The notes beneath the pieces are model-generated. The model saw nothing but the letters and a program-made list of their open reading frames with translations, was not told the origin of the DNA and did not search any database. A stretch of DNA of 64,000 nt from Pyricularia pennisetigena (Eukaryota > Ascomycota > Sordariomycetes > Magnaporthales > Pyriculariaceae), in contig NC_043742.1 of assembly GCF_004337985.1 (NCBI RefSeq), positions 434,001 to 498,000 on the forward strand, given 5' to 3'. Numbering within the stretch: the first letter of the stretch is position 1; each line of letters starts with the position of its first letter. The position numbers and the translations under genes are program-made. Positions 12,601-23,289 of the stretch are shown here, piece by piece.

Positions 12601-15600
12601 TCAATCAGTCCGTGGCCATGACAAAAGACTGCTTCCTTTTCCCAATCTTGGGAAAGGAGAGCCGCACAGGAAAGCTCGTTGTGGGATTGGCTGCGACCCT
12701 GACGTCCAAAGTCGCCATTCCAAGCTCCTTCATTCTCCAGGGCATGTTCATCTCAGAGGACCGTGCAGTCGACACTCTCGAGACCTTCTTCTCCGTCTTG
12801 ATTGCACACGCAGCTCTGGGCAGTGAGGATTTGTCCGGCACCCGAGTCATCATGGTAGAGCCCCGGGACCAATTGGCAAGCTCCGTCGGCGGGCTTGCGA
12901 CTGACGGGAACGCCAGCGTGCTTTATCTGACGTCCAAGCTTGGAACCCAATGGACTCACGTGGGACCGAAGACGCCGAAGCTGGCCATCAAACAGATGAT
13001 TCAGCGTGATGCTGGCGCCCAGTCCAGCTGCTGCATCTTGGACATGACGGAGGACGGCGGTCTCACTACGGCCATTTCCAGCTTCTTGTCACCCACCCAG
13101 CGTCGCGTCATCCGGAGAGCCGACTTGACTGCTCAATCTGGCTTTTTGCCCACGCGTGACTGCTCCAAAGAGATCCAATCGCTCGTTTCCCGTGTGTTCC
13201 ATTACATGATGAGCAGACCGGACGGGTCGGCCGAGCTACCGGTGCTTGCACCCACTGACGCGACGGCGCCGGAGACGCCCTCGGAGTTTGTCGTCTCTTG
13301 GAATTCGACACCTAGGACGGTCGCCGTGTCTGTGCAGCCCATCGAAACCAAGGTCAAGTTTCAGTCCGACAAGACTTACTGGCTCGTCGGTCTCACTGGT
13401 AACCTCGGCCTATCGCTCTGCGCATGGATGGTAGACCAAGGCGCCCGTCACATCGTCGTCAGCAGCAAAAACCCCAAGATCGACCGCGCTTTCTTTTCCA
13501 AGATGAAGGCAAAGGGCGTCAACTTCAAAGTGCTTCCCCTCGACGTTTGCGACCGTGACTCTGTTCGGGCGACATACAAGACCATGGAGAGCACGATGCC
13601 GGCTGTAGCTGGAGTATGCCAAGGCGCCATGGTGCTGCACGATACCATGTTTACAGAGCTCGACGTTGAGCGGGTCGAAAAGGTCACCAGGCCCAAGGTG
13701 CAAGGCAGCCTGTACCTCGAGGAAATCTTCCACGACACGGCCCTGGACTTTTTCGTCTTTTTTTCCTCCATAGCCTCCGTCGTCGGCAACCCGGGCCAGT
13801 CGGCCTACGCCGCAGCAAACATGTTCATGTCCGGCCTCGCGACGCAACGCAGAAAACGGGGACTAAACGCGTCGGCCGTGGCGATCGGCGCCATCTTTGG
13901 CAACGGGTACGTCACGAGAGAGTTGACGCTCGCACAGCAGGAATATCTGAAAAAGGTCGGGAACCGGTGGCTGTCGGAGCAGGATTTCCACACCCTCTTC
14001 GCCGAAGCCGTCTTCGCCGGCCGGTCACACCGCGGTAAAAACCACGAGTTCGCCACGGGGCTGATGACTATCCAAGACGGCGACGACTCTGGCCAGAGAG
14101 TCACTTGGTTCAAAAACCCCATGTTCCAGCACTCGGTGATGACGGGTGGGAACCAAGGACAGGCCGCCGAGACTGCCAAGAGCCACCGAAGAGTCCAGAC
14201 CAAGGTTTTGCTTCAAAACGCCGTCAGTGCCGAGGAAATCCGCGACATCATCTACGGTGAGTTAGCCAGAGTCGATCCTGGAACAGCATCATCAAGAAAT
14301 TATGCAGAATCTAACCCAGGTTCCTTGAAACGCGGTATAGGCGCCTTTGCCCTCAAGCTGCAGGAGGCTTTGCAGGTCGAAAAGGACCGTCCTGTCGGCA
14401 ACCTGACGGCGGATGCTCTCGGCATCGACTCGTTGGTCGCCGTTGACATCCGATCCTGGTTCATAAAGGAGCTCCAGGTCGAAGTTCCAGTGCTCAAGAT
14501 TCTCAGCGGCGCTACGGTCGACGACATCATTGCTCAAGCTCAGAAGCTGCTGCCCAAGGAACTGATACCCAAATTTGACGAGAAGGCAACCGGCCTCAGC
14601 AAGCCGCGGGTAAAGTTGGAGCAGCCGGCAGCTGCGCCACCGGCATCGCCAGTGCAAAAGCAGGAACCGGCCAAGGCCAGGCTTGAAAAGGCTACAGCGC
14701 CAGCCATTGATCCTCCAGCGCAGAAGGTGAACAAGTCGGCTCCGCCAACCAAGATCGAAACTGCCCCTCAGACCTCCGAGTCAGCAATGTTAGTGTCGAT
14801 ACCATTTGATGACAAAAGCTCCAGCTCCAAATCCACCCCTAGCTCTGAGGACTACAGCCAGATCCTCAGCTCCTCCAGTGGTTCTTCGCCGTGGAATTCC
14901 AAAAGTTCGTGGTTCGAGATTGAGAAGCCCGACAGCCCAGACGCCCCACCACTCTCGCGCGGCGCAGGCGACAGTCTCACCCAGGCAGCCATAAGCAAAC
15001 ATCTGGAAGAAAACCGGGCCGTCGCCAGCGCCGGCTTCGAGATCACCAACAGCGGGCCCATTTCATTTGCCCAGTCCAGGCTCTGGTTCCTGCAGCACTT
15101 GCTCGAGAATCCCGCTTCGGCTCTCAACATAACCGTGGACATCAACCTCCAAGGTCCTCTCAACGTCCAGAAGCTGGAGGAAGCGGTCGCTTCAGTGGGG
15201 AGGCGACACGAGGCCCTCCGTACCAGGTTCACGGCCGCCGAGAACTCGGAAGGCGTCATGCAGGAGGTGCTCGCAGCATCGTGTCTGGGTCTCGAAGTCT
15301 ATGACATCAAGGGCGCTGCTGACGCCGAGGCCTTTTACAAGGCGCTGTCGGCGCACAGGTACAGGCTCGACCGGGGTGAAAATATGAGAATCGTGCTCCT
15401 TCGTATGAGTTCAAAGTCGTTCCGCCTCCTCATCGGTTATCACCATATAAACATGGACGGCGTGAGTCTCGAGATTGTTTTGCAAGAGCTGCAGCTCGGA
15501 TACAGCGGTGGCGCTCTCAAGCCCGAGTCGCAAATCTTGCAGTACCTCGACTTTTCCAAAAAGCAACATTCGGACTATGACTCCGGCCGCTTGGCTGACG

Positions 15601-18600
15601 ATCTTGCATTCTGGCGCAACGAGTTCCGAGGCCAGTCCCCGCCTGTGCTTCCTCTTTTACCTCTGGCCAAGATTCAATCCCGCATACCTTTGACCACGTA
15701 TTCGATAACCACGACCGAATTCTGCCTAAATGAAAAGGAGACGCAGAAGATCCAGGCAGTCTGCCAAATGTTAAAAGTGTCACCTTTCCACTTCCACCTC
15801 GCCATTTTCTACACCCTCCTGGCGCGACTCGTCGACGTCGACGAGCTGTGCATTGGCGTCAGTTCGGCGAACCGCCAAACTCCCGAAACCATGTCAAGCG
15901 TTGGCATGTACCTCAATCTCCTGCCGCTGCTTTTCAAAATCGACCGCAGCCAGACTTTTGCAAACGCTATCAAGATGGTCCGAACCAAGGCTCTGGCGGC
16001 TTTCAGCCACGCCGCGGTGCCGTTCGACCTTATGATCAAAGACCTCGGCGTCGCCGGTACCAGCTCCCACAGCCCCGTATTCCAGGCCATGGTCAACTAC
16101 CGGCCGGGAGTATCGACCGTTCGACAGTTTTGCGACTGCGATAGTGAGGTTCTCAGCTTCAAGCAGGGCGAGGTGCCTTACGACTTGGCTTTGGACATTA
16201 TGGAAAACCCCGGCGGTTCATCCCTGATCATGCTGACCGGCCAGTCAGTCTACTACGGCAGGACGGAAATGGAGCTCATAAAGGGAATCTACCTAGAGCT
16301 CGTCAAGTCCATTGCTCAGAACCCAGCAACTCGATTGAAGGCTGCGACCATTTTCAACACCAGTCAGGTCAATGCTTCTATCGAATTTGGACGCGGTAAG
16401 TTTGATATCCAGATCTGTCTCTTGGCATCCGTGTTATGTGATGACTTCTGACATTCTTTTTTTTTTTTTTCTTTCCGATTTTCCAGGTCTCTATCAAAAG
16501 CCACAATGGCCCGCCACGTTGGTGCATCGCATCGATGACATGGCCGAGCGTTACCCTGATAACATTGCCGTCAAAGATGGTCAGGGAAACCGCATTACCT
16601 ACCGAGAGATGTCGCAGAGAATCGATTGCATCAGTCACGCTCTAAGCAACGACTCTTCTCACCCCGTTGGCGTCAAGAGCAAAGTCGGCGTTCTCCTTGA
16701 TCCAAGCTCGGACTGGATTTGCTCGATTCTGGCCATCCTGCGCCTAGGAGCAACATATGTGCCCCTTGACATCGTCACGGGATGGGAAAGGCTATCGTCC
16801 GTTGTTCGTGATTGCGAGCCGAGCCTCATATTGGTTAACAACCGCCTACAGTCCCAAACGAAAAATCTCGGGGACGCCATGGCAACTACGCAATTCGTCA
16901 ATATTGAGAACCTCGCCCCGGCTACAAAGCTACGTAGATGTCCCATCGCAGCCGAGGCTGACCATGTCGCTGCCCTCATGTATACCAGCGGATCGACAGG
17001 TGTACCCAAGGGGATAGTCATCAAGCACGAATCCATGCGCAACAGCATCGAGGCTTTCACAAAAGTGGTGGAATACCGCGAGGGACACGAGGTTTCGCTC
17101 CACCAGAGCTCGTACAGCTTCGACATGTCACTGAGTCAAATCTTCCTAGACCTTTCCAACGGAGGGACTGTACATGTCGTCCCTAGGGAGCTGCGCGGCG
17201 ACCCAGAGGCCATCTCGTCCATAATCGCCAGAGAGGGCATCACCTTCACGAGTGCCACCCCGTCCGAGGCCATCTCTTGGATCGAGCACGGAAGTCGCTC
17301 AGAGCTTGGCAGGTCCAGCTGGAGAACACTAGTCTGCGGAGGCGAACCGGTCAAGGAGAGTTTGGTCAACAGCCTGCGCAAGATAGCCAAGTCGGATCTG
17401 GCCTTCTTCGATGGCTACGGCCCTACCGAAGTCACGTTTTGCTGCGCCATGAGGGTGGTCGACTACCGCAGCGACGCGCCGCCGAGCACCGAGGCGGGAG
17501 GGTTCAAGCCCTGGCCCAACGTCTCGGTCTACATCCTCGACGCCGACCAGAAGGTCGTACCTGCTGGCGTCATGGGCGAGATCGCAGTCGGCGGTGGGGG
17601 TGTCGTCGCGGGATACAGCGACCACAAGCTGAGTTCTGCCGCCTTCAAGCATGACAAATGGGCCTCTCCCGAGTTCGTCCAGAGCGGCTGGACCCGTCTG
17701 CACCTGACGGGAGACGTTGGCAAGATCGACCCGACCGACGGCACGCTCAAGCTCAAGGGGAGGATCGCCGGCGACACCCAGATCAAGCTCCGGGGAATGC
17801 GCCTCGACATTCGCGAGGTCGAGCTGGCCATCGTGAAGACCGCCGAAGGCCAGATCAAGGACGTCGTGGTCACAGCGCACAAGAACAAGGCGACGGGCGC
17901 CAGCTCTCTGGTTGCGTTTGCCATCACGGCTGATCCCAAGGCTTCTCACGACTTCAGCGGCGTCCTGGCTCGGCTTCCTCTGCCACAGTACATGCGCCCG
18001 GCGGCAATTTTCCCCGTCGACAGCTTCCCCACCAACGCATCAGGCAAGGTCGATAGGATCGCCATCAAAAATCTCCATCTGCCTCAGACCCAAGACTTTG
18101 ATCGCAGTTCGGCCGCCAACAGTGATGCCCACCTCACAGACACGGAATCACGGCTGGCGCAGCTCTGGACTCGGGTCATAACAGAGGGTGTAATTTCACA
18201 GTACCAAATCACCAACGAGTCCAACTTCTTCCACGTCGGGGGAACCTCCATCTTGCTCGTTCAGCTTCGGTCGGCAATCGAGGCCTCATTCGGCACAAGG
18301 CCCACCCTGTTCCAGCTTTTTGAGGCAGGTACGCTGGCAGCCATGGCGGCCCTCATAGCACCGCCGCTCTCGTCCTCCAGCTCGACGCCATTATCCAAGA
18401 GTCCCAAGCATCTCGACACCACTTGCACCGCAGAGACGGACTGGGAGGAGGAAACACGCATCTCTCCGGACCTCGTCAACCTGCGCGGCGGGCGCGACCA
18501 CTTTGGGAACCCTACTGTTGTCGTCCTGACCGGCGCAACGGGCTTCCTCGGCAGATCCATCCTGACACGACTGCTGCAGGACAAGGTCGTGGAAAAGATC

Positions 18601-19476
18601 CACTGCCTCGCGGTGCGGAGCGATCCCAACGACGACCTCTTCCGCTCCCCCAAGGTTGTCGTGCACCGGGGAGACTTGGCAACTCACAACTTTGGAATGC
18701 CGACCAAGGAGCTCTCTGACATCTTCTCCGAGGCGCACGCCGTCATCCACAACGGCGCCGACGTGTCCTTCATGAAGACGTACGCTACGCTCAAGCCGGC
18801 CAACTTTGACAGCACCAAGCAGCTCGTGCGCCTGTGCCTGCCGCGCCGCATCTCCTTCCACTACGTTTCCTCGGCCAGCATCGTCCAGCTTACGCAGAAG
18901 GAGGTCTGGGGCCTCGAGTCAGTCCAAGATTACCCTCCCATATCGAGCAGGAATGCGAGCGGCTACGTGGCGAGCAAGTGGGCCAGCGAACGGTACCTCG
19001 AAAAGATCAGCGACAAGTGCGACTTGCCGATCTGGGTCCACCGGCCGTCTTCCATCAAAAACACCGAGGCGGCGGCGGCGGCGGGCCAGCCGGCCGGCGA
19101 CCTCATCTCCAACCTGATGCACTACTCGCGCGAGCTCAAATCCATCCCCGAGATGTGCTCGTGGGACGGCTGGCTCGACTTTGTCACGGTGGAGACGACG
19201 GCCTCGGAGATCGTCGACGAGGTTTACAAGGACTTTTCCTGGCCCGGCCGTGTGTGCTACCTGTACCAGAGCGGCGACGAGATCATCCCGCTGGCGGACC
19301 TCAGGTCCACGCTGCAGTGCGAGGCCGGCTGCGATTTTGAGGTGCTAAAGATGGACGCCTGGGTGGCGAGGGCCAAGGCCAAAGGCATGAGCGAGCTGCT
19401 TGGGGATTATCTCTGTGCTTCGGCCAACACCCCTGTGAAGTTGGCCATGTTGCAAAAGGAAGAGGTTTGGCATTGA
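6663..19476 (+). CDS. Hybrid reducing polyketide synthase-NRPS megasynthase
   Basis: Builds a reduced, C-methylated polyketide, condenses it with an amino acid and releases it reductively. Inferred exons: 6663-7265, 7371-7725, 7807-9414, 9538-14256, 14341-16395, 16487-19476; about 4,109 aa, close to ACE1-type enzymes. Domains: KS (Cys178 in DTACSSS, His317, His363); AT from about 555 (Ser650 in GHSSGE); DH (His983 in [11 protein letters not shown], Asp1168); methyltransferase (LEIGGGTG near 1435); an ER region with no recognisable NADPH loop; KR (LTGNLG at 2141-2146, Tyr2279); ACP (Ser2459); a Pro/Ser-rich linker; condensation (HHINMDG at 2796-2802); adenylation ([11 protein letters not shown] from 3279, GYGPTE near 3423); thiolation (GGTS, Ser3701); C-terminal reductase (GATGFLG at 3796-3802, Tyr3940/Lys3944). 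The start ATG has A at -3 and G at +4. All listed catalytic residues are intact, so it is probably functional. The dead ER implies a trans enoyl reductase elsewhere. The resemblance to ACE1/cytochalasan-type synthases is by domain order and motifs; the product is unknown. Confidence 0.95.
14257..14340 (+). other. In-frame cryptic intron in the PKS-NRPS
   Basis: An 84-nt stretch with no stop codon that starts GTGAGT, ends TATAG, and has a CTAAC branch-point motif at 14311-14315. Its length is a multiple of three, so simple ORF calling reads through it. Splicing gives [14 protein letters not shown], the usual helix leading into the acyl carrier domain. Retention would add 28 unrelated residues just before the ACP. 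Confidence 0.75.
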
Positions 19477-19879
19477 TTTAAAGAAAAAGTGGTTGATTGT
19501 TTGGTTCTAATTTGAGTTGCCTACGCTAGGCACAGTCTCTTGTCAGATAGATCTGAGTTTGTTTCAGAGATCATTGTGCTTAAACATAATGGACAAGCTT
19601 ACAGAGCAAAGACTTCTGTCATTTTAATTTTGCTTCTTGTTAGAATAGAGGATTTATGCCTTCATAACATTCATTGAACCATGAGGCACGTGCGGACCTT
19701 TACGTGACACACGCATCAATTGCGGGTATAGAACAGAGGGTCGTTGGAGGGCTCGTTCATAAAGAGTTTATGGGGGCAGAGATAAGAATCCAATGTTTCT
19801 GTTATGACAACGCTCAGTCGATCGATCGAGCTACTAAAGGCCTATTAACACTTGGACTTATTCCATTACCACTAATGGT
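19477..19879. other. 3' flank of the PKS-NRPS
   Basis: Non-coding sequence between the stop codon and the second Fot1-like element. No canonical AATAAA stands out and no open frame has recognisable content. Confidence 0.45.
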
Positions 19880-19881
19880 TA

Positions 19882-21739
19882 ACGTTGGGCTCCACATCTC
19901 CGACCCCCCTAAAGTCCGGCCCCCTTGAAAAATGTAACGACGAAATACCCCTTTTATAAACCGATTTAAATGTAAACCTATCAACGCACAATAATACAAT
20001 CATTGTCAGGCTCTCCCGGTTCGCTAACCTCTTCTCCATCGTTCAAATCCTCTAAACAGTCCCTATTATTTTCCTGTGCTTCATAAACGTTTTTTTTGCT
20101 GACCAAAAGCTCGTTGGGATCCGGAATTACCCTTTTCCTTTTGACCGGCCGTACCGCCTCCAATTTTGCTTTTAACAAACTGATTTTTTGCTGAGCTTCA
20201 GCCAATAAGATATCCTTGGTTTCGAAGCTTTTTTGGACTTTTGCAAACAAAAGCCGTGAAGTGGCGTTACTTTTTTCGGACCGGGAAATTTCCTGTAGTT
20301 GAAGTCGAATATCTCGGGTCGTTTTAGGGGTTTTCCAAATAAGTAAAGATTGGTCGTTAATTTTTTGGTTTGGGCTTTCCGGTGTTTTATCCCTTTGGAA
20401 GCCGTTATTTCTACCTTTTTCGACGTTGGCGTTGCTATTTTCTAATAAAAACGGGTTTAAAAGTGGTTTTGCCAAGTTCACCGGCCATAACCCCGTCGTA
20501 CGCCAACCAGATTGAATGGTTTTTGCTATAAATGCTTTTGATCTGGCTTTTCGATAGCAAAGTAGAAAGTTTCGTTTCCCAACAACCGTTGAACAGCAAA
20601 ACTGGTTTACAAATCCCAGGTGACGTCGATAAGCTTCCTTTAACGGCCCAAAAACCGATAAATCCAACGGTTGAAGAACGTGCGACGAATGAGGAGGTAA
20701 ATATAAAAGCTGAATATTATTTTGGAGGCAAACAAGCATAAACTCGTCGCTGACGTGTGATCCGTGGCCGTCGAGAACTAATAAACGCTTTTCAGGAGTT
20801 AAAGGTTGGGTATTTGGAATAAACACCTTTTTTAACCATTCGATACCTGTTTCATTATTTGTCCACCCGTTTTCTGTTGCATGAAATTGCCAGGTATCGA
20901 AAGGACTTAAATCAGCTGGAAACCATTGTTGCTGTACGTTTTTCCCCTTAAATATAACGAGGGGAGGTATAACAGCCCCCGTAGCTGATACACATTCGAT
21001 TATGCTCGTCCAACCCCGCGTTCCAGGCTCTTTTCGCTGTAATGGCCGGATTTTATTACGCCCTAACACCAGGCCATTAGATCCTTTGCCTTCCATTATA
21101 CCTGTTTCGTCCATATTCCAACGGTTGGCCGGTTTTATAGTATCGATAACGGGATTTTTCAAATAGGACCACCAAGATTTAATTACCTCGGTTGTAGCCC
21201 CATTAACCCGGGCATTTTCTATTCGCCGGGGCCTTTGGGTTTTCAAAATTGGATATCGGGCTATAAAACGGCTAACCCAATGTTTCCCAAGGCTTTTTCT
21301 TTCTCCGGCGGCCTGAAGAATTCGTTCCGCAAAATAGCGTAGTTCTTGATGCGTTGGCGGAAGGCCTAACGCGGCCTGCGCAAGTACCCAATCTGCCAAA
21401 TAGGTCTCCTGCTCCTGTGAAAGCCTTTGACAAAATCTTTTCGCTTGTTGAATTGACTGGGCCCCCTTTAAACGATCGTGAAGGGTACTCCGAGGAATAC
21501 CCCATTTTTGCGAGGTTTTGTGAACTGATTTGCCATTTCTTATGTCAGAAATGGCAGCAAGAAGCTGATTTTCAGTGTACTGTTTCATTGGAAAGTTTGG
21601 AGCAAGAATCTTCAAAATGCAAGTTCTAAAGTGAAAAATTCGTCTAGATATTTATAAAATAAAACAAAGGGTTGACGTGGCTGAGTAGATATTTTTAGGG
21701 GCCGGACTTTAGGGGGGTCGGAGATGTGGAGCCCAACGT
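19882..21739 (-). mobile_element. Fot1/Pot2-like DNA transposon, copy 2 (intact)
   Basis: Full-length 1,858-bp element with the same perfect 42-bp TIRs as copy 1, flanked by TA at 19880-19881 and 21740-21741. It encodes an uninterrupted transposase on the minus strand, so this copy may be autonomous. It lies 0.4 kb past the PKS-NRPS stop codon, in the same orientation as copy 1. The 14.7 kb between the two copies, including the whole megasynthase, is therefore bounded by near-identical direct repeats. Confidence 0.96.
19981..21615 (-). CDS. Fot1/Pot2-like transposase (DDE, pogo group)
   Basis: Cut-and-paste transposase that would bind its TIRs and insert at TA. The frame encodes 544 aa. A psq-type helix-turn-helix covers about residues 11-50 (NGKSVHKTSQKWGIPRSTLH). 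A CENP-B-type DNA-binding domain follows at about 65-125. The DDE_1 core has Asp169 (WNMDETGI), Asp282 (LDGHGSH) and Asp318 (SSHVLQPLDLS); the 35-residue spacing of the last two is the DD35D arrangement of the Fot1 group. The C-terminus is charged with a coiled-coil-like segment (about 460-490) and ends in an acidic tail. Two nearby Met codons (1 and 10) are possible starts; M10 gives the more typical family N-terminus. No frame damage is seen, unlike copy 1. It is surrounded by unmutated sequence, so it has escaped RIP so far. Confidence 0.95.
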   Translation of the reverse strand: MKILAPNFPMKQYTENQLLAAISDIRNGKSVHKTSQKWGIPRSTLHDRLKGAQSIQQAKRFCQRLSQEQETYLADWVLAQAALGLPPTHQELRYFAERILQAAGERKSLGKHWVSRFIARYPILKTQRPRRIENARVNGATTEVIKSWWSYLKNPVIDTIKPANRWNMDETGIMEGKGSNGLVLGRNKIRPLQRKEPGTRGWTSIIECVSATGAVIPPLVIFKGKNVQQQWFPADLSPFDTWQFHATENGWTNNETGIEWLKKVFIPNTQPLTPEKRLLVLDGHGSHVSDEFMLVCLQNNIQLLYLPPHSSHVLQPLDLSVFGPLKEAYRRHLGFVNQFCCSTVVGKRNFLLCYRKARSKAFIAKTIQSGWRTTGLWPVNLAKPLLNPFLLENSNANVEKGRNNGFQRDKTPESPNQKINDQSLLIWKTPKTTRDIRLQLQEISRSEKSNATSRLLFAKVQKSFETKDILLAEAQQKISLLKAKLEAVRPVKRKRVIPDPNELLVSKKNVYEAQENNRDCLEDLNDGEEVSEPGEPDNDCIIVR

Positions 21740-21741
21740 TA

Positions 21742-22050
21742 AATCGCCGCCAAGTGGACAGATATCTTGAGCAGTTAGTTCCAAGTAAATGTCAGTACTT
21801 CCACGCTCCACAAAGCTATACCAAGGCTTTATATTATAGTACGTGGTGGCCTAGCCGCCCAGCAATGGGACACAAGGTCAAGTAATTTGTACACCGTTAT
21901 GCTGAGGCGCCTTTACCTTCATTTAAGTAATATTACGGAATGGCGTGCCTGGGCGACTGCCAACCGTGACTAGCTCCATTTTACGTGTTATCTGCGCCGA
22001 ATCTGGACCACTGCATCCCTGACATCTGCCACGTGATTCGCCCCGCTTTT
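21742..22050. other. Spacer between Fot1 copy 2 and the tandem repeat
   Basis: Unique-looking, mid-GC sequence with no supported gene. It is the last normal-composition DNA before the AT-rich island. Confidence 0.4.
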
Positions 22051-22178
22051 GTTCAGGCTGTTCAGGCGTTGTTCAGTGTGTTCAGTTGCTGTTCAGTTGC
22101 TATTCAGGCTGTTCAGGCGTTGTTTAGTGTGTTCAATCGCTGTTCAGTTGCTGTTCAGGCTGCTCAGGCTACGTTCAC
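22051..22178. repeat. 51-bp tandem repeat, about 2.5 copies
   Basis: Units 22051-22101 and 22102-22152 match with only a few changes, and a partial third unit follows. Each unit is built from shorter 10-11-nt pieces of the type GTTCAGGCT / GTTCAGTTGCT. It reads as a short hydrophobic/Cys-rich frame but has no gene-like context. It marks the composition boundary. Confidence 0.8.
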
Positions 22179-22537
22179 CTACATTTAATTGTGGTTTAGT
22201 CAACATTTTTTTTTCGGTAATCTGGCAGTTGCTGCAATTAAATAGTGCGTTAATCCCTAATTCTAACCCTCCAAAACTAGGACGAAAATCTATTTCCATT
22301 AATTATATCCCAAAACTAGTTTTCCAAACAATGTCGATTAACAATTATCCTAAAAAATGGTAAAATGTTCCAAAACAAATTTAGAATTTTATTTTTGGTT
22401 TATCAACTTTTTTTGGAAAACTTTTTCGGAAATTCTGTTGGTTTAACATCAATTTTTAATTAGAAATGCAATATTTTAATAAAAGGTAATATAATATATA
22501 ACCAGAAAGTGCTGTATATGGTAAAAATGTTCATTAC
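22179..22537. other. AT-rich spacer at the island edge
   Basis: From here GC content falls sharply. No gene or element is recognised up to the gypsy LTR at 22538. Confidence 0.4.
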
Positions 22538-22975
22538 TGTTACGACCAGACAGTTGGGCCGGTACCAGGGGGGCCAGGCGGGGTTACACCCCTCCTGACG
22601 ACATTCGACCAAAAAAACACAGACCGGCAGGAAGCAGGATCACGTAAGGACTCAGTTACGTAATATTACGTGACCACCAAAGAATAATTTCGGGTAATTT
22701 GTAAAACCTCGATTGGGAATTACAAATTAAATAGATTAGGAAAGATCACATTGGAAACATAGTTTATATGAACGCGTTTATTATTATGTAAATAAATTCG
22801 ATTTTATGATTGTTTAACAGCAATTAAACTGTAATTCACCTTAATATTTACTTAAAAACGATTATGATTTCACCCCAATTATTCAAAACCCCAATTATCC
22901 AACCCAAACGCTGAATTGTTTTAACCCATTATATTTTGCCCTGAAAACAGGCTACCCGATACCCTCGTCGTACTA
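22538..22975 (+). repeat. 5' LTR of gypsy element G1
   Basis: Begins TGTTACGACC and ends near CGTACTA (CGTAACA in the sister LTR). It aligns along its full length with the reverse complement of 32766-33192, with many C/T and G/A differences. About 438 bp. Confidence 0.8.
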
Positions 22976-23289
22976 TTTTAACTACTTTAATTTAATATTT
23001 AACCTTAAAATATACCGAATAATATCCGATAACATATTTTCTTAAACGTTTAAAAACAATACCCCCAACACTTTTATTACGTTTAACAAAACGGCGTGAA
23101 AAACCCCTGTTCGACCTAAGGACGATAACAATAATGACGATAAAAAAAACCAGTTTGGCAAACAAATGGCCCAAACCAACCAGGAGTTCAAAAAACAAAC
23201 GTTCCGCATAACCCAATTTGAAAAAAAATTGCAAATTTTTTGAAACAATATTGACGTTATTTTAAACCTTTTTAATAGGCGCGAAAAAT

